Positions 36,038-45,005 of a stretch of DNA of 64,000 nt are shown here, in pieces. The notes beneath the pieces are model-generated. The model saw only the letters and a list, made by a program, of their open reading frames with translations. It had not been told where the DNA came from and did not search any database. This stretch comes from Bradyrhizobium sp. 141 (GTDB lineage Bacteria > Pseudomonadota > Alphaproteobacteria > Rhizobiales > Xanthobacteraceae): contig NZ_JADPKR010000058.1 in assembly GCF_023074055.1 (NCBI RefSeq), forward strand, positions 1-64,000. Direction: 5' to 3'. The position numbers and the translations under genes were made by a program. Positions within the stretch are counted from its first letter, which is position 1. Every line of letters starts with the position of its first letter.

Positions 36038-36736
36038 CTACACCGGATGTCCGGGCGACTGCCGCGCCATACCATCGAACGCGTCGAGCAGTTTTTCGCG
36101 CCAGGCATAGAGCGGATCGTCCGCTTCCAGCAGCTTGAACGGGCTCACCACGCGCGCCCACTGGAAACCGCCAAACACGATGTAGTCGGCGTAGTTCGGC
36201 ACGCTGCCGCCGAGATAGGGCTGCTTCTTCAGGGTCTGCCGCATCATCTCGAGCGACTTGCGGAAGGCGACCACGCCGGTGTCGCGGCTCGCCATGACCT
36301 CTTCCAGGCTCTTGCCGCCGAAGCGCGCCTCGCGCGACTTGCGGAAATAGGCAGCGTCGGTCTCGGCCAGATTTTTCGGGATGTCGGCAACGATCAGCGG
36401 AAAGATGCCGCCGACGATGGCGAGGTCGCCGAAGGCGTTGATCATGCGCGCCATGGCGCGGCCGCCCTCGCCTCCGAACAGCGACGGACGGTCCGGGAAA
36501 TTGTCCTCGAGATAATTCGCGATCGTCCAGGAATCGACCACCGCCTTGTCGTCATGCAGCAGCACCGGAACCTTCTCCGAACCGTGCGGCGCGATCGCGT
36601 TTTTCTTGGTGAAGCGCCAGGGCAGCGATTGCGCCGACAGGCCCTTGTGCGCCAGCGCCATCCGCGTGCGCCAGCAATAGGGGCTGAACGGGCGCGCGGC
36701 GTCGGTGCCAACGAGTTCGAAGAGCTTGAGTGACAT
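36038..36736 (-). CDS. Glutathione S-transferase, beta-etherase-like
   Basis: 232 residues. MSLKLFELVGTDAARPFSPYCWRTRM is the thioredoxin-fold start (YCWR near 22), EKVPVLL holds the cis-Pro and VVDSWTIANYLEDNFP the glutathione site. The N-terminus resembles LigE/LigF-type GSTs that act on lignin aryl ethers, but a function in lignin breakdown is only suggestive. Start 36736 follows from the GST alignment; the longer frame is unrelated. A family C repeat lies directly upstream. Confidence 0.85.
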   Translation of the reverse strand: MSLKLFELVGTDAARPFSPYCWRTRMALAHKGLSAQSLPWRFTKKNAIAPHGSEKVPVLLHDDKAVVDSWTIANYLEDNFPDRPSLFGGEGGRAMARMINAFGDLAIVGGIFPLIVADIPKNLAETDAAYFRKSREARFGGKSLEEVMASRDTGVVAFRKSLEMMRQTLKKQPYLGGSVPNYADYIVFGGFQWARVVSPFKLLEADDPLYAWREKLLDAFDGMARQSPGHPV

Positions 36737-36758
36737 GCAAGGCGCCTCCATCCGCTCC

Positions 36759-36878
36759 GTCATTGCGAGGAGCCCGTGACAAAATTGCAAAGCAATTTTG
36801 CACAGGTGCGACGAAGCAATCCAGACCGCTTCCGCGGAGACATCCTGGATTGCTTCGCTGGCGCTCGCAATGGCGATG
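36759..36878. repeat. Family C repeat with nested hairpin (copy 2)
   Basis: Compared with 22661-22741, the left arm is interrupted after GTCATTGCGAGGAGC by about 35 bases that include CAAAATTGC-AAA-GCAATTTTG (36780-36800). GACGAAGCAATCCAGA and TGGATTGCTTCG then resume. Confidence 0.8.
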
Positions 36879-36900
36879 TGGAGACGGAGGCGCTCTACGT

Positions 36901-37131
36901 CTACCGCCCGTTCATCCGCAGCAACCTCTCCCCGTTCTCCGTCACCGCGATGACCAGCCCGAGCCCGGCAATCGTCTCGCGCGCGACGTAGCCGCGGTCG
37001 GCGGCGTCTTCCCAGATGGTGAGGCGCGGGCACGAGGTCTTCCAGGTCGAAATCACCTCGGCATAGGCGCGTGGCTCGCGCGCGACCCATTCGACGAAGT
37101 CCAGCACCAGCGGATCGGCTGTCTCGCTCAT
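36901..37131 (-). CDS. Small hypothetical protein coupled to TauE
   Basis: 76 residues, MSETADPLVLDFVEWVAREPRA..., possibly a winged-helix-like fold (RAYAEVISTWKTSCPRLTIWEDAADRGYVAR). It overlaps the stop codon of the TauE/SafE gene by four bases (ATGA), so it is translationally coupled. Function unknown. Confidence 0.7.
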   Translation of the reverse strand: MSETADPLVLDFVEWVAREPRAYAEVISTWKTSCPRLTIWEDAADRGYVARETIAGLGLVIAVTENGERLLRMNGR

Positions 37132-37907
37132 TGCAAACCTCCCTTGTCGAAGGCGGCCAGCACCGGCGCACGAAGCATCAGCCAGCCGCCATAGGCGATG
37201 TAGTAGCAAGCGATGGTGGTGATCAGCTTGTTCGACCAGGCGATGAATTGCTGGTCGGTCATGGCTTCGAGGATGCGCCGCGCCAGCGTGGTGCCGAGCA
37301 TCGAGGCTGCAATCGCAACGCCGGCAAGCACGGGATCGAGGCTCGCCGCCTGATCGATAATGCCGCCGAAATACACCAACTTGGTGAAATGGCTGACGAG
37401 CTGGCACATCGCCTTGGTCGCCACCTTCTCGCGCCGGCCGAAATCGCCGCCGAGGAAGAAGGTATCGAGCAGCGGACCGGAGACGCCGGTCATCAGCATC
37501 AAGCCCATGCAGATCGTGCCGTAAACCGTGCCCTGCCAGAGCCTATCAGGGTCCGGCTTGATGTTCGCGGGCAGCAGCCGCGCCATGAACGGCGTGATGC
37601 CCAGCAAGAGCAGCGCCATCGGCTTGTCCGGCACGTAGCGGGTGAGCGACCAGGCCGCGAGCGCGACGGCGGCGCCGACCATATAGTTCGCCACCGGCCG
37701 CCAGCGGATATGCGCCCGCCACAGAAATGCGCGCCAGCCGTTCGAGGCCATCTGCGTGATCGCATGCAGCACCATCGCGGTCGGCAGCGGCATCAGGGCC
37801 AAGAGCACGCCGATCAGGATCAGCCCGCCCGCCATGCCGAACAGCCCCGACAGGAACGCCGTGGCGACCATCAGCAATCCGAGGGCAGCGATCATAATGG
37901 GGGTCAC
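37128..37907 (-). CDS. TauE/SafE-family sulfite/anion exporter
   Basis: 259 residues with about eight membrane helices. It has the TauE/SafE internal duplication, with GLFGMAGGLILIGVLLALMP and VYGTICMGLMLMTGVSGPLLD as the paired motifs. A GTG start at 37907 is chosen since GGAG lies eight bases upstream; an ATG four codons later lacks a Shine-Dalgarno. Family members move sulfite, sulfoacetate or other sulfur/organic anions. It is divergent from a LysR-type gene, the expected regulator. Confidence 0.85.
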   Translation of the reverse strand: MTPIMIAALGLLMVATAFLSGLFGMAGGLILIGVLLALMPLPTAMVLHAITQMASNGWRAFLWRAHIRWRPVANYMVGAAVALAAWSLTRYVPDKPMALLLLGITPFMARLLPANIKPDPDRLWQGTVYGTICMGLMLMTGVSGPLLDTFFLGGDFGRREKVATKAMCQLVSHFTKLVYFGGIIDQAASLDPVLAGVAIAASMLGTTLARRILEAMTDQQFIAWSNKLITTIACYYIAYGGWLMLRAPVLAAFDKGGLQ

Positions 37908-38065
37908 GAAGGGGTCTCCGCAAAAGTGAGGGACTGCAACCTGTTCGTCTCCTTTGCCCCGCTTGCGGGGAGAGGCGAAGGAAAACGTGCCCCGCTTGCC
38001 CAATTCGCGCAAACTGAGTTATCTTGGCCTGGCATCAGCTTTCCTGAGGGTCTTGCATAAGGGTC

Positions 38066-38989
38066 TTGCATTTGCGGCGGCTGCTGTTTCTCAACGGCAT
38101 CAAGGCATTCGAGGCGGCGGCGCGGACCGGTAGCTTTGCTGCGGCCGGGCTCGAGCTCAGCGTGTCGGCGGCCGCCGTCAGCCGCATGGTCCATCTCTTG
38201 GAAGAGCGGCTCGGCGTCGCGCTGTTCGAGCGCAAGGCCAATCGCCTGGTGCTGACGCAGGCCGGCCGCGCCTATCAGAGCGGGCTGACGCCGATCTTCG
38301 ACGCGCTGGCCAGCCTCACCGCGCAGGTGACGGCGCCGGCGAGCGTCCGCGTACTCACTATCGGCGTCGGCCACACCTTTGCGATGCGCTGGCTGATCCC
38401 GCGCCTGTCGGAGTTCCGCAACGAGGAGCCCGACATCGAGGTGCGCTTCACCACTGGCGGCGCGTCGGTGCCGTTCGGCGAGGACTGGAGCTGCGGCATC
38501 AAGCTCGGCACCGGCGATTGGCCCGGCCTCGTCGCCGAGCCGCTGTTCGCCGGCGACCTCACGCCGGTCTGCGTGCCCCGCCTCGCGAGCGGCCTGAAGC
38601 GCCCGGCCGACTTGAAGGGACCGAGCCTGATCCGCGTCGCGCACTCACCCGAGGACTGGCCGATCTGGCTGAAGACCGCGGGCCTCGCGCGGATCAACGC
38701 GCGCGGGCCGGAGTTCCAGTTCTACGGCCAGGCGCTGCAGGCCGCTGCCGACGGGCTCGGCATCGCCATGGGCATCCGGCCCTATATCGACGACGATCTC
38801 GCCGCTGGCCGGCTGGTCGCGCCATTTGACCTCTCGGTGCCCAAGGGCATGCGCTGGTACCTGCTCTATCGCAGCTTCCAGACCGAGCAGCGCGACTTTG
38901 CCGCGTTCCGGCGCTGGATCATGCGCGCGGCGGCGGAACCCGCGGCCCGGCCGGTGAAGCGGATCGGCCGAACCGCCGCTCGGAACTGA
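38066..38989 (+). CDS. LysR-family regulator, GcvA-like
   Basis: 307 residues. The N-terminal winged HTH is about 10-65 (GSFAAAGLELSVSAAAVSRMVHLLEERLG), followed by the periplasmic-binding-like effector domain of GcvA type (VRVLTIGVGHTFAMRWLIPRLSEF). No ATG fits; the start is TTG at 38066, or another TTG six bases downstream. It is divergent from the TauE operon with a 158-base spacer that also contains a CCCCGC..GCGGGG hairpin. Confidence 0.88.
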   Translation: MHLRRLLFLNGIKAFEAAARTGSFAAAGLELSVSAAAVSRMVHLLEERLGVALFERKANRLVLTQAGRAYQSGLTPIFDALASLTAQVTAPASVRVLTIGVGHTFAMRWLIPRLSEFRNEEPDIEVRFTTGGASVPFGEDWSCGIKLGTGDWPGLVAEPLFAGDLTPVCVPRLASGLKRPADLKGPSLIRVAHSPEDWPIWLKTAGLARINARGPEFQFYGQALQAAADGLGIAMGIRPYIDDDLAAGRLVAPFDLSVPKGMRWYLLYRSFQTEQRDFAAFRRWIMRAAAEPAARPVKRIGRTAARN

Positions 38990-39100
38990 CGCCCGAAGCA
39001 AAAAAGCCGTCCGCTTGTGAACGGCTTCACATCCCAAATTACGCAATCGTGGTCCCCTGACCCTCCAACAAGACACGTACGGAACACTTTGGGGACTACC

Positions 39101-39325
39101 ATGACGACCATCTACGACGGCTTTGACATCGAATCCTTCGAGGCTGGCAAAGGCCTCTGGCACGCCCGCATCCGCCGCGCCGATCTCAGCCCCCTCGCCA
39201 TCGATGGCGTCCTGTTTCCGGCCATGGAAGTCGGTTTCGCCTGGCCCGATCAGAACGCCGCGATCGCCGACGCCAAGCACCACATCGACCGCTTCCGCCG
39301 GCGGACCGACAGCGACGACGAATAA
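39101..39325 (+). CDS. Conserved hypothetical protein
   Basis: 74 residues, MTTIYDGFDIESFEAGKGLWHARIRR..., one small alpha/beta domain without a known name. Codon use is like the neighbours. GGGGAC upstream serves as a weak Shine-Dalgarno. Function unknown. Confidence 0.6.
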   Translation: MTTIYDGFDIESFEAGKGLWHARIRRADLSPLAIDGVLFPAMEVGFAWPDQNAAIADAKHHIDRFRRRTDSDDE

Positions 39326-39379
39326 GCGAGACGGCAAGCGAACCAGGGACAGCGCGGCGTAAAAGGGGGGCAACCGGTC

Positions 39380-39610
39380 ATGTCAGTCGTCGAAATCGAA
39401 GACACCTCGCGACCGAGGATCTACACCCGCGCCGTGCTGTCCAACTGCCCGGAATGCGACGGTGATCTCTCGGTGCTCCGCGTGATCGGCGGGCGCGCCG
39501 GATGCGAGTACTGGACCATGCGCTGCACGGATTGCGGCGGCATCCACCTTGACATCCTGAAGCCGTATCAGGCCGGCGAGGACGATGAGGGGCCGATGCC
39601 GGCGGCGTAA
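39380..39610 (+). CDS. Small zinc-ribbon-like protein
   Basis: 76 residues with two CxxC pairs (SNCPECDG and MRCTDCGG), suggesting a zinc ribbon. It is 54 bases after the 39101 gene and 93 before uvrB, on the same strand. Function unknown. Confidence 0.65.
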   Translation: MSVVEIEDTSRPRIYTRAVLSNCPECDGDLSVLRVIGGRAGCEYWTMRCTDCGGIHLDILKPYQAGEDDEGPMPAA

Positions 39611-39703
39611 GCCCCGAGGCTACTGCCAACCTGCTGTCAGCAGCCTGCATGGCAACGGGCATTCGCCCTTTTCTGTAGGGCGGACTCGTCCCATATTCGC
39701 CTC

Positions 39704-42676
39704 ATGGCGAAGAAACCTGCATCCTCCGAAAAATCCGGCAAATCCCCGAAGACCAAGGCTCCGAACTCGAAGGCGCATCGCCCCGATGTGCAGCCGATTG
39801 GGCCCGCGCTGGCCGAGTTGCTCAATCCCGCGATCAATCGTGGCGATGCGGGGCTGGGATCCGGCACCGGCCTGCAGCCGCCGCCGGACAATTCGCGCGA
39901 CCGCCGCTCGGGCGGCGAGGCCGCGGCGCATCGCGCGCGGGCCTCGACGCCGAAGGAGTTTCCGCAGGATGTGACGCGGCCGATGCCGCTGAGACCCAAT
40001 CCGCAGCCGGTGGGAGCGCGCCAGTCCACCGAGGTCGATGGGCTGGAAGAAGCCCCGCAGGCCAATTACGGAACCGCCGCCACCATCCCGACGCTCGATC
40101 CGGAACTGGCGCGGCAGCTCGGATTGCCCACCGAGGAGGACGATGCCGAGGCGCTGGCGCGTCCGCCGCGCAGCAAGATGGAGGCGCTCGGCGTCAAGGC
40201 GACCGCCGATGCGCTGGAGTCGCTGATTCGCGAGGGCCGTCCGGAATTCCGCAAGGACGACGGCTCCACGAAAGTGTGGACGCCGCACCGGCCGCCGCGC
40301 CCGGAAAAGTCCGAAGGCGGCGTGCGCTTCGAGCTCAAGTCCCACTATGAGCCGCGTGGCGACCAGCCGACCGCGATCGCCGAGCTGGTCGAAGGCGTCC
40401 AGCGCAACGACCGCACCCAGGTGCTGCTCGGCGTCACCGGCTCCGGCAAGACCTACACCATGGCGCAGGTGATCGAGAAGACGCAGCGCCCCGCCATCAT
40501 CCTGGCGCCGAACAAGACGCTCGCCGCCCAGCTCTATGGCGAGTTCAAGAACTTCTTCCCTGATAACGCGGTCGAATATTTCGTTTCCTATTACGACTAC
40601 TACCAGCCGGAAGCCTACGTCCCGCGCACCGACACCTATATCGAGAAGGACTCGTCCATCAACGAGCAGATCGACCGCATGCGCCATTCGGCGACGCGCG
40701 CGCTGCTCGAACGCGACGACGTCATCATCGTCGCCTCGGTGTCCTGCATCTACGGTATCGGCTCGGTCGAGACCTACACCGCGATGACGTTCGCGCTGAA
40801 GAAGGGCGAGCGCATCGACCAGCGCCAGCTCATCGCCGACCTCGTGGCGCTGCAATACAAGCGGACGCAGGCCGATTTTACCCGCGGTACCTTCCGGGTC
40901 AGAGGCGACGTCATCGACATCTTTCCGGCGCACTATGAGGACCGGGCCTGGCGCGTGAACCTGTTCGGCGACACCGTGGAGAACATCGAGGAATTCGATC
41001 CGCTCACGGGCCACAAGCAGGACGAGCTCGAATTCATCAAGATCTACGCCAACTCGCACTATGTGACGCCGCGCCCGACGCTGGTGCAGGCGATCAAGTC
41101 GATCAAATCGGAGCTGAAGCAGCGGCTCGACCAGCTCCACGACCAGGGCCGCCTGCTCGAGGCGCAACGGCTGGAGCAGCGCACCACCTTCGACCTCGAG
41201 ATGATGGAGGCGACCGGTAGCTGCGCCGGCATCGAGAACTACTCGCGCTATCTCACCGGACGCCTGCCCGGCGAGCCGCCGCCGACGCTGTTCGAATACG
41301 TTCCCGACAACGCGCTGGTGTTCGCCGACGAAAGTCACGTCACCGTGCCGCAGATCGGCGGCATGTTCCGCGGCGACTTCCGCCGCAAGGCGACACTCGC
41401 GGAATATGGTTTCCGTCTGCCCTCCTGCATGGACAACCGCCCGCTCCGCTTCGAGGAGTGGGACATGATGCGGCCGCAGACCGTCGCGGTGTCGGCGACG
41501 CCGAGCGGCTGGGAGCTGAACGAGAGCGGCGGCGTGTTCGTCGAGCAGGTCATTCGCCCCACCGGGCTGATCGATCCGCCCGTCGATATCCGCCCCGCCC
41601 GCACCCAGGTCGACGATCTCGTCGGCGAGGTGCGTGCCACTGCGCAGGCGGGCTATCGCTCGCTGATCACGGTGCTGACCAAGCGCATGGCGGAGGACCT
41701 GACCGAATATCTGCACGAGCAGGGCATCCGCGTCCGCTACATGCACTCCGACATCGACACCATCGAGCGTATCGAGATCATCCGCGATTTGCGCCTCGGC
41801 GCCTTCGACGCGCTGGTCGGCATCAACCTCTTGCGCGAGGGCCTCGACATTCCCGAATGCGCGCTGGTTGCGATTCTCGACGCCGACAAGGAAGGCTTTT
41901 TGCGCAGCGAAACATCCTTGATCCAGACCATCGGCCGCGCCGCGCGCAACGTCGACGGCAAGGTGATCCTCTATGCCGATCAGATGACGGGCTCGATGGA
42001 GCGCGCCATCGCCGAGACCAACCGCCGCCGCGAGAAGCAGGTCGAGTACAACACCGCCAACGGCATCACGCCGGAGAGCGTGAAGAAGCAGATCGGCGAC
42101 ATCCTCAACTCCGTCTACGAGCGCGACCACGTACTGGTCGAGGTCGGCGGCCATGACATGACCGACGACGTCATCTCGATCGGCCACAATTTCGAAGCTG
42201 TGCTTGGTGATCTCGAAACAAGGATGCGCGAGGCCGCAGCCGATCTGAACTTCGAGGAAGCCGCGCGCCTGCGCGACGAAGTCAAGCGCCTGCGCGCCAC
42301 CGAGCTCGCCGTGGTCGACGACCCCACCGCCAAACAGCGGGCCGTCGCTGGCAAGGCCGGCGCCTATGCCGGTACGAAGAAGTACGGCGACGCCGCGAAT
42401 TTGCCCGTCAGCGCCATGAAGAAGAAAACCGTGGGCTCCGCGCTGAAAGCGAGCGGCGGCGGCGGCTCGAAGGTGCACAAGCCGCATCTCGACGAAATGC
42501 ACGGCCCGGAATCGCTGCCCTATCGCGAGAAGCAGACGCTGCCGGCGAAGCCGTTCGGCGGAAGCAGCCGGATCATCCAGCCGACGGATTCGAGGCAGTC
42601 AGGGCCGGAGTTCGGGCCCGCGCCGAAGTCGACGGGTGGGCAGCCGGGACGAAGGGGCGGGTGGAAGAAGAGGTAG
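39704..42676 (+). CDS. uvrB: Excinuclease ABC subunit B
   Basis: 990 residues; the canonical UvrB is about 670. Standard UvrB begins at about residue 209 (FELKSHYEPRGDQPTAI). The Walker A is GVTGSGKT at 243-250. The beta-hairpin that inserts into DNA (YYDYYQPEAYVP), and helicase motifs SLIQTIGRAARN and LTKRMAEDLTEYL are intact, followed by the UVR domain (EEAARLRDEVKRLR) that contacts UvrC. A disordered Lys/Pro-rich N-terminal extension of about 205 residues and a C-terminal tail of about 110 flank the core. UvrB verifies damage in nucleotide-excision repair with UvrA and UvrC, which are not in the window. Confidence 0.95.
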   Translation: MAKKPASSEKSGKSPKTKAPNSKAHRPDVQPIGPALAELLNPAINRGDAGLGSGTGLQPPPDNSRDRRSGGEAAAHRARASTPKEFPQDVTRPMPLRPNPQPVGARQSTEVDGLEEAPQANYGTAATIPTLDPELARQLGLPTEEDDAEALARPPRSKMEALGVKATADALESLIREGRPEFRKDDGSTKVWTPHRPPRPEKSEGGVRFELKSHYEPRGDQPTAIAELVEGVQRNDRTQVLLGVTGSGKTYTMAQVIEKTQRPAIILAPNKTLAAQLYGEFKNFFPDNAVEYFVSYYDYYQPEAYVPRTDTYIEKDSSINEQIDRMRHSATRALLERDDVIIVASVSCIYGIGSVETYTAMTFALKKGERIDQRQLIADLVALQYKRTQADFTRGTFRVRGDVIDIFPAHYEDRAWRVNLFGDTVENIEEFDPLTGHKQDELEFIKIYANSHYVTPRPTLVQAIKSIKSELKQRLDQLHDQGRLLEAQRLEQRTTFDLEMMEATGSCAGIENYSRYLTGRLPGEPPPTLFEYVPDNALVFADESHVTVPQIGGMFRGDFRRKATLAEYGFRLPSCMDNRPLRFEEWDMMRPQTVAVSATPSGWELNESGGVFVEQVIRPTGLIDPPVDIRPARTQVDDLVGEVRATAQAGYRSLITVLTKRMAEDLTEYLHEQGIRVRYMHSDIDTIERIEIIRDLRLGAFDALVGINLLREGLDIPECALVAILDADKEGFLRSETSLIQTIGRAARNVDGKVILYADQMTGSMERAIAETNRRREKQVEYNTANGITPESVKKQIGDILNSVYERDHVLVEVGGHDMTDDVISIGHNFEAVLGDLETRMREAAADLNFEEAARLRDEVKRLRATELAVVDDPTAKQRAVAGKAGAYAGTKKYGDAANLPVSAMKKKTVGSALKASGGGGSKVHKPHLDEMHGPESLPYREKQTLPAKPFGGSSRIIQPTDSRQSGPEFGPAPKSTGGQPGRRGGWKKR

Positions 42677-42764
42677 GCATTGAGTCGGCAACGCCGTTCA
42701 TGGCTATGGATCCCGGGCTCGTCGCTCTGCGGCGCCCCGGAATGACGGCGGAGAGACGTCCCCC

Positions 42765-43151
42765 TCACCCCACGCTCGCCGTCACCACCGCCATCACCGA
42801 CAGCAGCAGCACGATGGTCACGAGTTGGAGCGAGGCGACCGGTTGGGTGCGCCAGGCCGTGATCTTGTCGGACAGCGACAGATGCGCCTCGAAGAACTTC
42901 GGCTCATAGACGGTCTTGAAGAAGGCGGGGAAGCTCGGCCCCAGGGTCACGGCGAGCAGCGCGTGGGTGAACGAGGCGATGGCGACGAAGATGGCGACGC
43001 CGGGGTCGCCCGAGAGGTCGTGGTTTCCGGCGAGCTTGAGCAGGAAGGCGGCAGCGGCGAAGGTCGGGAAGCTCTGCAAGATCGCGGTCAGCGCGAGGCC
43101 TTCGAGCGCATTGTGCAGGCGGGACTTTCTGGCGGTGGCGATGGCGGCCAT
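42765..43151 (-). CDS. Uncharacterised membrane protein
   Basis: 128 residues with hydrophobic segments near 14-38, 51-72 and 105-126 (LQLVTIVLLLSVMAVVTAS). No named domain recognised. Start 43151 has GGGAGACG upstream; a start seven residues earlier is possible. Probably inner membrane; function unknown. Confidence 0.65.
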   Translation of the reverse strand: MAAIATARKSRLHNALEGLALTAILQSFPTFAAAAFLLKLAGNHDLSGDPGVAIFVAIASFTHALLAVTLGPSFPAFFKTVYEPKFFEAHLSLSDKITAWRTQPVASLQLVTIVLLLSVMAVVTASVG

Positions 43152-43535
43152 GGCACGTCTCCCTGATGACATGGGGATGACGATAGCTGCGCCGGCACAG
43201 GGGTGATGTGAGATGGGTCACGCCGCTCTGGCGGCGCTCTTCACCTCGCCCCACTTGCGGGGAGAGGGAGCAGACTGGGCCCTCAACGAGCGCGGATGGG
43301 TCCGGGTTCCCTTGCCTAGCACCCTGGCCAGGCGCGCCTGCCGATAGGCATGCGGCGTCATCGCAAGATGCAAAAGCCTGTGTGCAACAGGTACGCAACC
43401 CGCAATTGCACCCCATGAACGCGGCATGGCGCTGGCGCGTCATAACCGGCAAGCACCCTGTGTTTTTGCGGATTGATGCACCCGCGAAGCCCGCGGTAGC
43501 GTTCGCAATCCACGGCCGAAGAGGGCGGGAGCAGC
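43152..43535. other. Intergenic region upstream of a SnoaL-like gene
   Basis: No supported gene. Contains one CTCGCCCCACTTGCGGGGAGAGGG-type hairpin fragment near 43246-43272. The rest is presumably the promoter area of the gene at 43536. Confidence 0.5.
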
Positions 43536-43982
43536 ATGACGGTTGAACCGCTGAACAGGCAACGCGTTCTGCATCTGCTGGACGCCTTCGCGCGCGGCGA
43601 TCTCGAGGCCGCGCTGGCGTGCTGCACCGACGACGTCGACTTCCTCACCCACGCGCCGATCGATGTGCTGCCGCACATGGTGCCGCGCCACGGCAAGGCC
43701 GAGCTGCGTGAGCTCTGGGAGACGATCTGGTCGCGCTATTCGGAGATCCGCTACAAGGCGCCGCACATTCTGGCCGAGGGCGAGGAGGTCGCGACCTACA
43801 TGCAGGCCTATTTCACGAAGCGTAGCAACGACCGCGTCGTGCAGTTCGACATGGCGGTGTTCTACACCTTCCGCGGCGGACTGGTGGCGCAGATCCGTGA
43901 GATCATCGACTCCTACGATTTGGTGCAGCAGGTGCTGGAGCGTGAGATCGGGCCGTTGATCATGGGCGCGCGGGTGGATTGA
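43536..43982 (+). CDS. SnoaL/NTF2-like protein
   Basis: 148 residues with the cystatin-like SnoaL fold: an N-terminal helix (LHLLDAFARGDLEAALACCTDDVDFL), then beta strands ending EIIDSYDLVQQVLERE. These proteins are isomerases, hydratases or ligand binders. It is paralogous to 44212-44652 (shared DTFDLV/DSYDLV ending). Function unknown. Confidence 0.75.
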   Translation: MTVEPLNRQRVLHLLDAFARGDLEAALACCTDDVDFLTHAPIDVLPHMVPRHGKAELRELWETIWSRYSEIRYKAPHILAEGEEVATYMQAYFTKRSNDRVVQFDMAVFYTFRGGLVAQIREIIDSYDLVQQVLEREIGPLIMGARVD

Positions 43983-44118
43983 ACCCTTCTTTCTGGCGAA
44001 CCTGCCTGGGACCGGCCGCGGAACCGGAAAATTACGGGCCTCTATTGTAAATCTCACATTCCGCCATCAATTGTGCATTGCGAAAACGTGAATTGCGTTT
44101 TGGCCGAAACCCCGTATT

Positions 44119-44132
44119 TTGTTCGTATACAA
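44119..44132. promoter_or_regulatory. TTG-N8-CAA (FixK/FNR-like) site
   Basis: TTGTTCGTATACAA is 80 bases upstream of the second SnoaL-like gene. FixK boxes are TTGA/C-N6-T/GCAA; the inner positions deviate here, so it is a weak candidate. Confidence 0.3.
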
Positions 44133-44211
44133 ACGAGTTGAGCCCCGGCACCTGCTGTGCATGGGGTTGTTTTCCGTTTTTCTTTGCAAGCCAGCTTCAG
44201 GACTGCCCAAA

Positions 44212-44652
44212 ATGACAGAGCACAGCCTCTGGCGTTTCTCGCGCGCGTTGCACCGCGCGATCAACGACCGGCATTTCGCTGATATCGAAGCCCTGATCGA
44301 CGAGGACGTCGAATGGGCGCTCTACGGCCCGATCGACATGTTTCCGTTCCTCGGCGCGCGCCAGGGCAAGGACGCCGTGATCGACGTCATCCGCCAGCTC
44401 GCCGACAATTTCCAGGTCCGCCGCTTCGACCGCGAGAGCATCATGCTCGGCGTCGATTCCGCCGCCTCGATGGTGCGCTATTCGTTGACGGCCCTGGATT
44501 CCAACAAGCCGATCAGCTTGCGGGTCGCGCAGTTCGCCCAGTTCAGGGCGGGCAAGCTCGTCAGCATGCGCGTCCTGATCGACACGTTCGATCTGGTCGA
44601 ACAGGCACTCGGCCGCGCCATTCATCTGCCGAAGATGACCAGCGTCGGGTAA
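44212..44652 (+). CDS. SnoaL/NTF2-like protein
   Basis: 146 residues with the same fold and the same C-terminal pattern (MRVLIDTFDLVEQALGRAI) as the gene at 43536. Start 44212 (MTEHSLWRFSRALHRAIND) is preferred because AGGA lies nine bases upstream and longer starts add a hydrophobic, Cys-containing tail not seen in the paralogue. Function unknown. Confidence 0.72.
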   Translation: MTEHSLWRFSRALHRAINDRHFADIEALIDEDVEWALYGPIDMFPFLGARQGKDAVIDVIRQLADNFQVRRFDRESIMLGVDSAASMVRYSLTALDSNKPISLRVAQFAQFRAGKLVSMRVLIDTFDLVEQALGRAIHLPKMTSVG

Positions 44653-45005
44653 CGCTTGATCCGGAAAAGTGCGAAGCGGTTTTCCGAAAAGATCATGCGC
44701 AAACAACAACCTGAAGCGCGATAATGATCATCGCGCTTTAGGGGGGACGCCAACGGGCCCCATCGTTCGGGACCGATGACAATGCTGACCGCGACGTCCT
44801 GGCCTCCAGCCCCGCCGGATGCCGTGCGTCACATGCTCGTCATCGGGCGCGCGCCTTTCGCGCGGCCCGTTGGTTTCGGGCCTTGAAGGCCCCGCCATAA
44901 TTTCGCAACGATGCATCAGCATTTTCAGCGCGGAATGACGCATGATCTTTGCTGACGGCCGATATATATTATCGGAAAGCATGCGCTGGGCTTGCGGGCA
45001 GGACG
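44653..45005. other. Intergenic region with a rhizobial repeat
   Basis: No gene. Positions 44657-44741 have GATCCGGAAAAGTGCGAAGC..CCGAAAAGATCATGC and GCGCGATAATGATCATCGCGC; the arrangement is very like a mosaic repeat spread through rhizobial genomes. It could be a structured element. Confidence 0.55.
44657..44741. repeat. RIME-like intergenic repeat
   Basis: Contains CCGGAAAAG..GGTTTTCCG inverted arms and a second AGCGCGAT..ATCGCGCT hairpin. Similar sequences are common in rhizobial intergenic regions; family membership is from memory. Confidence 0.6.

Noticed and set aside
39003..39029. Hairpin AAGCCGT..ACGGCTT after the LysR gene
   Set aside because: The T-tract lies on the wrong strand for the LysR gene and no minus-strand gene ends there; not called as a terminator.
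39620..42502. 960-residue minus-strand frame opposite uvrB
   Set aside because: A product of GC-rich third codon positions in uvrB; the protein has no recognised domain.
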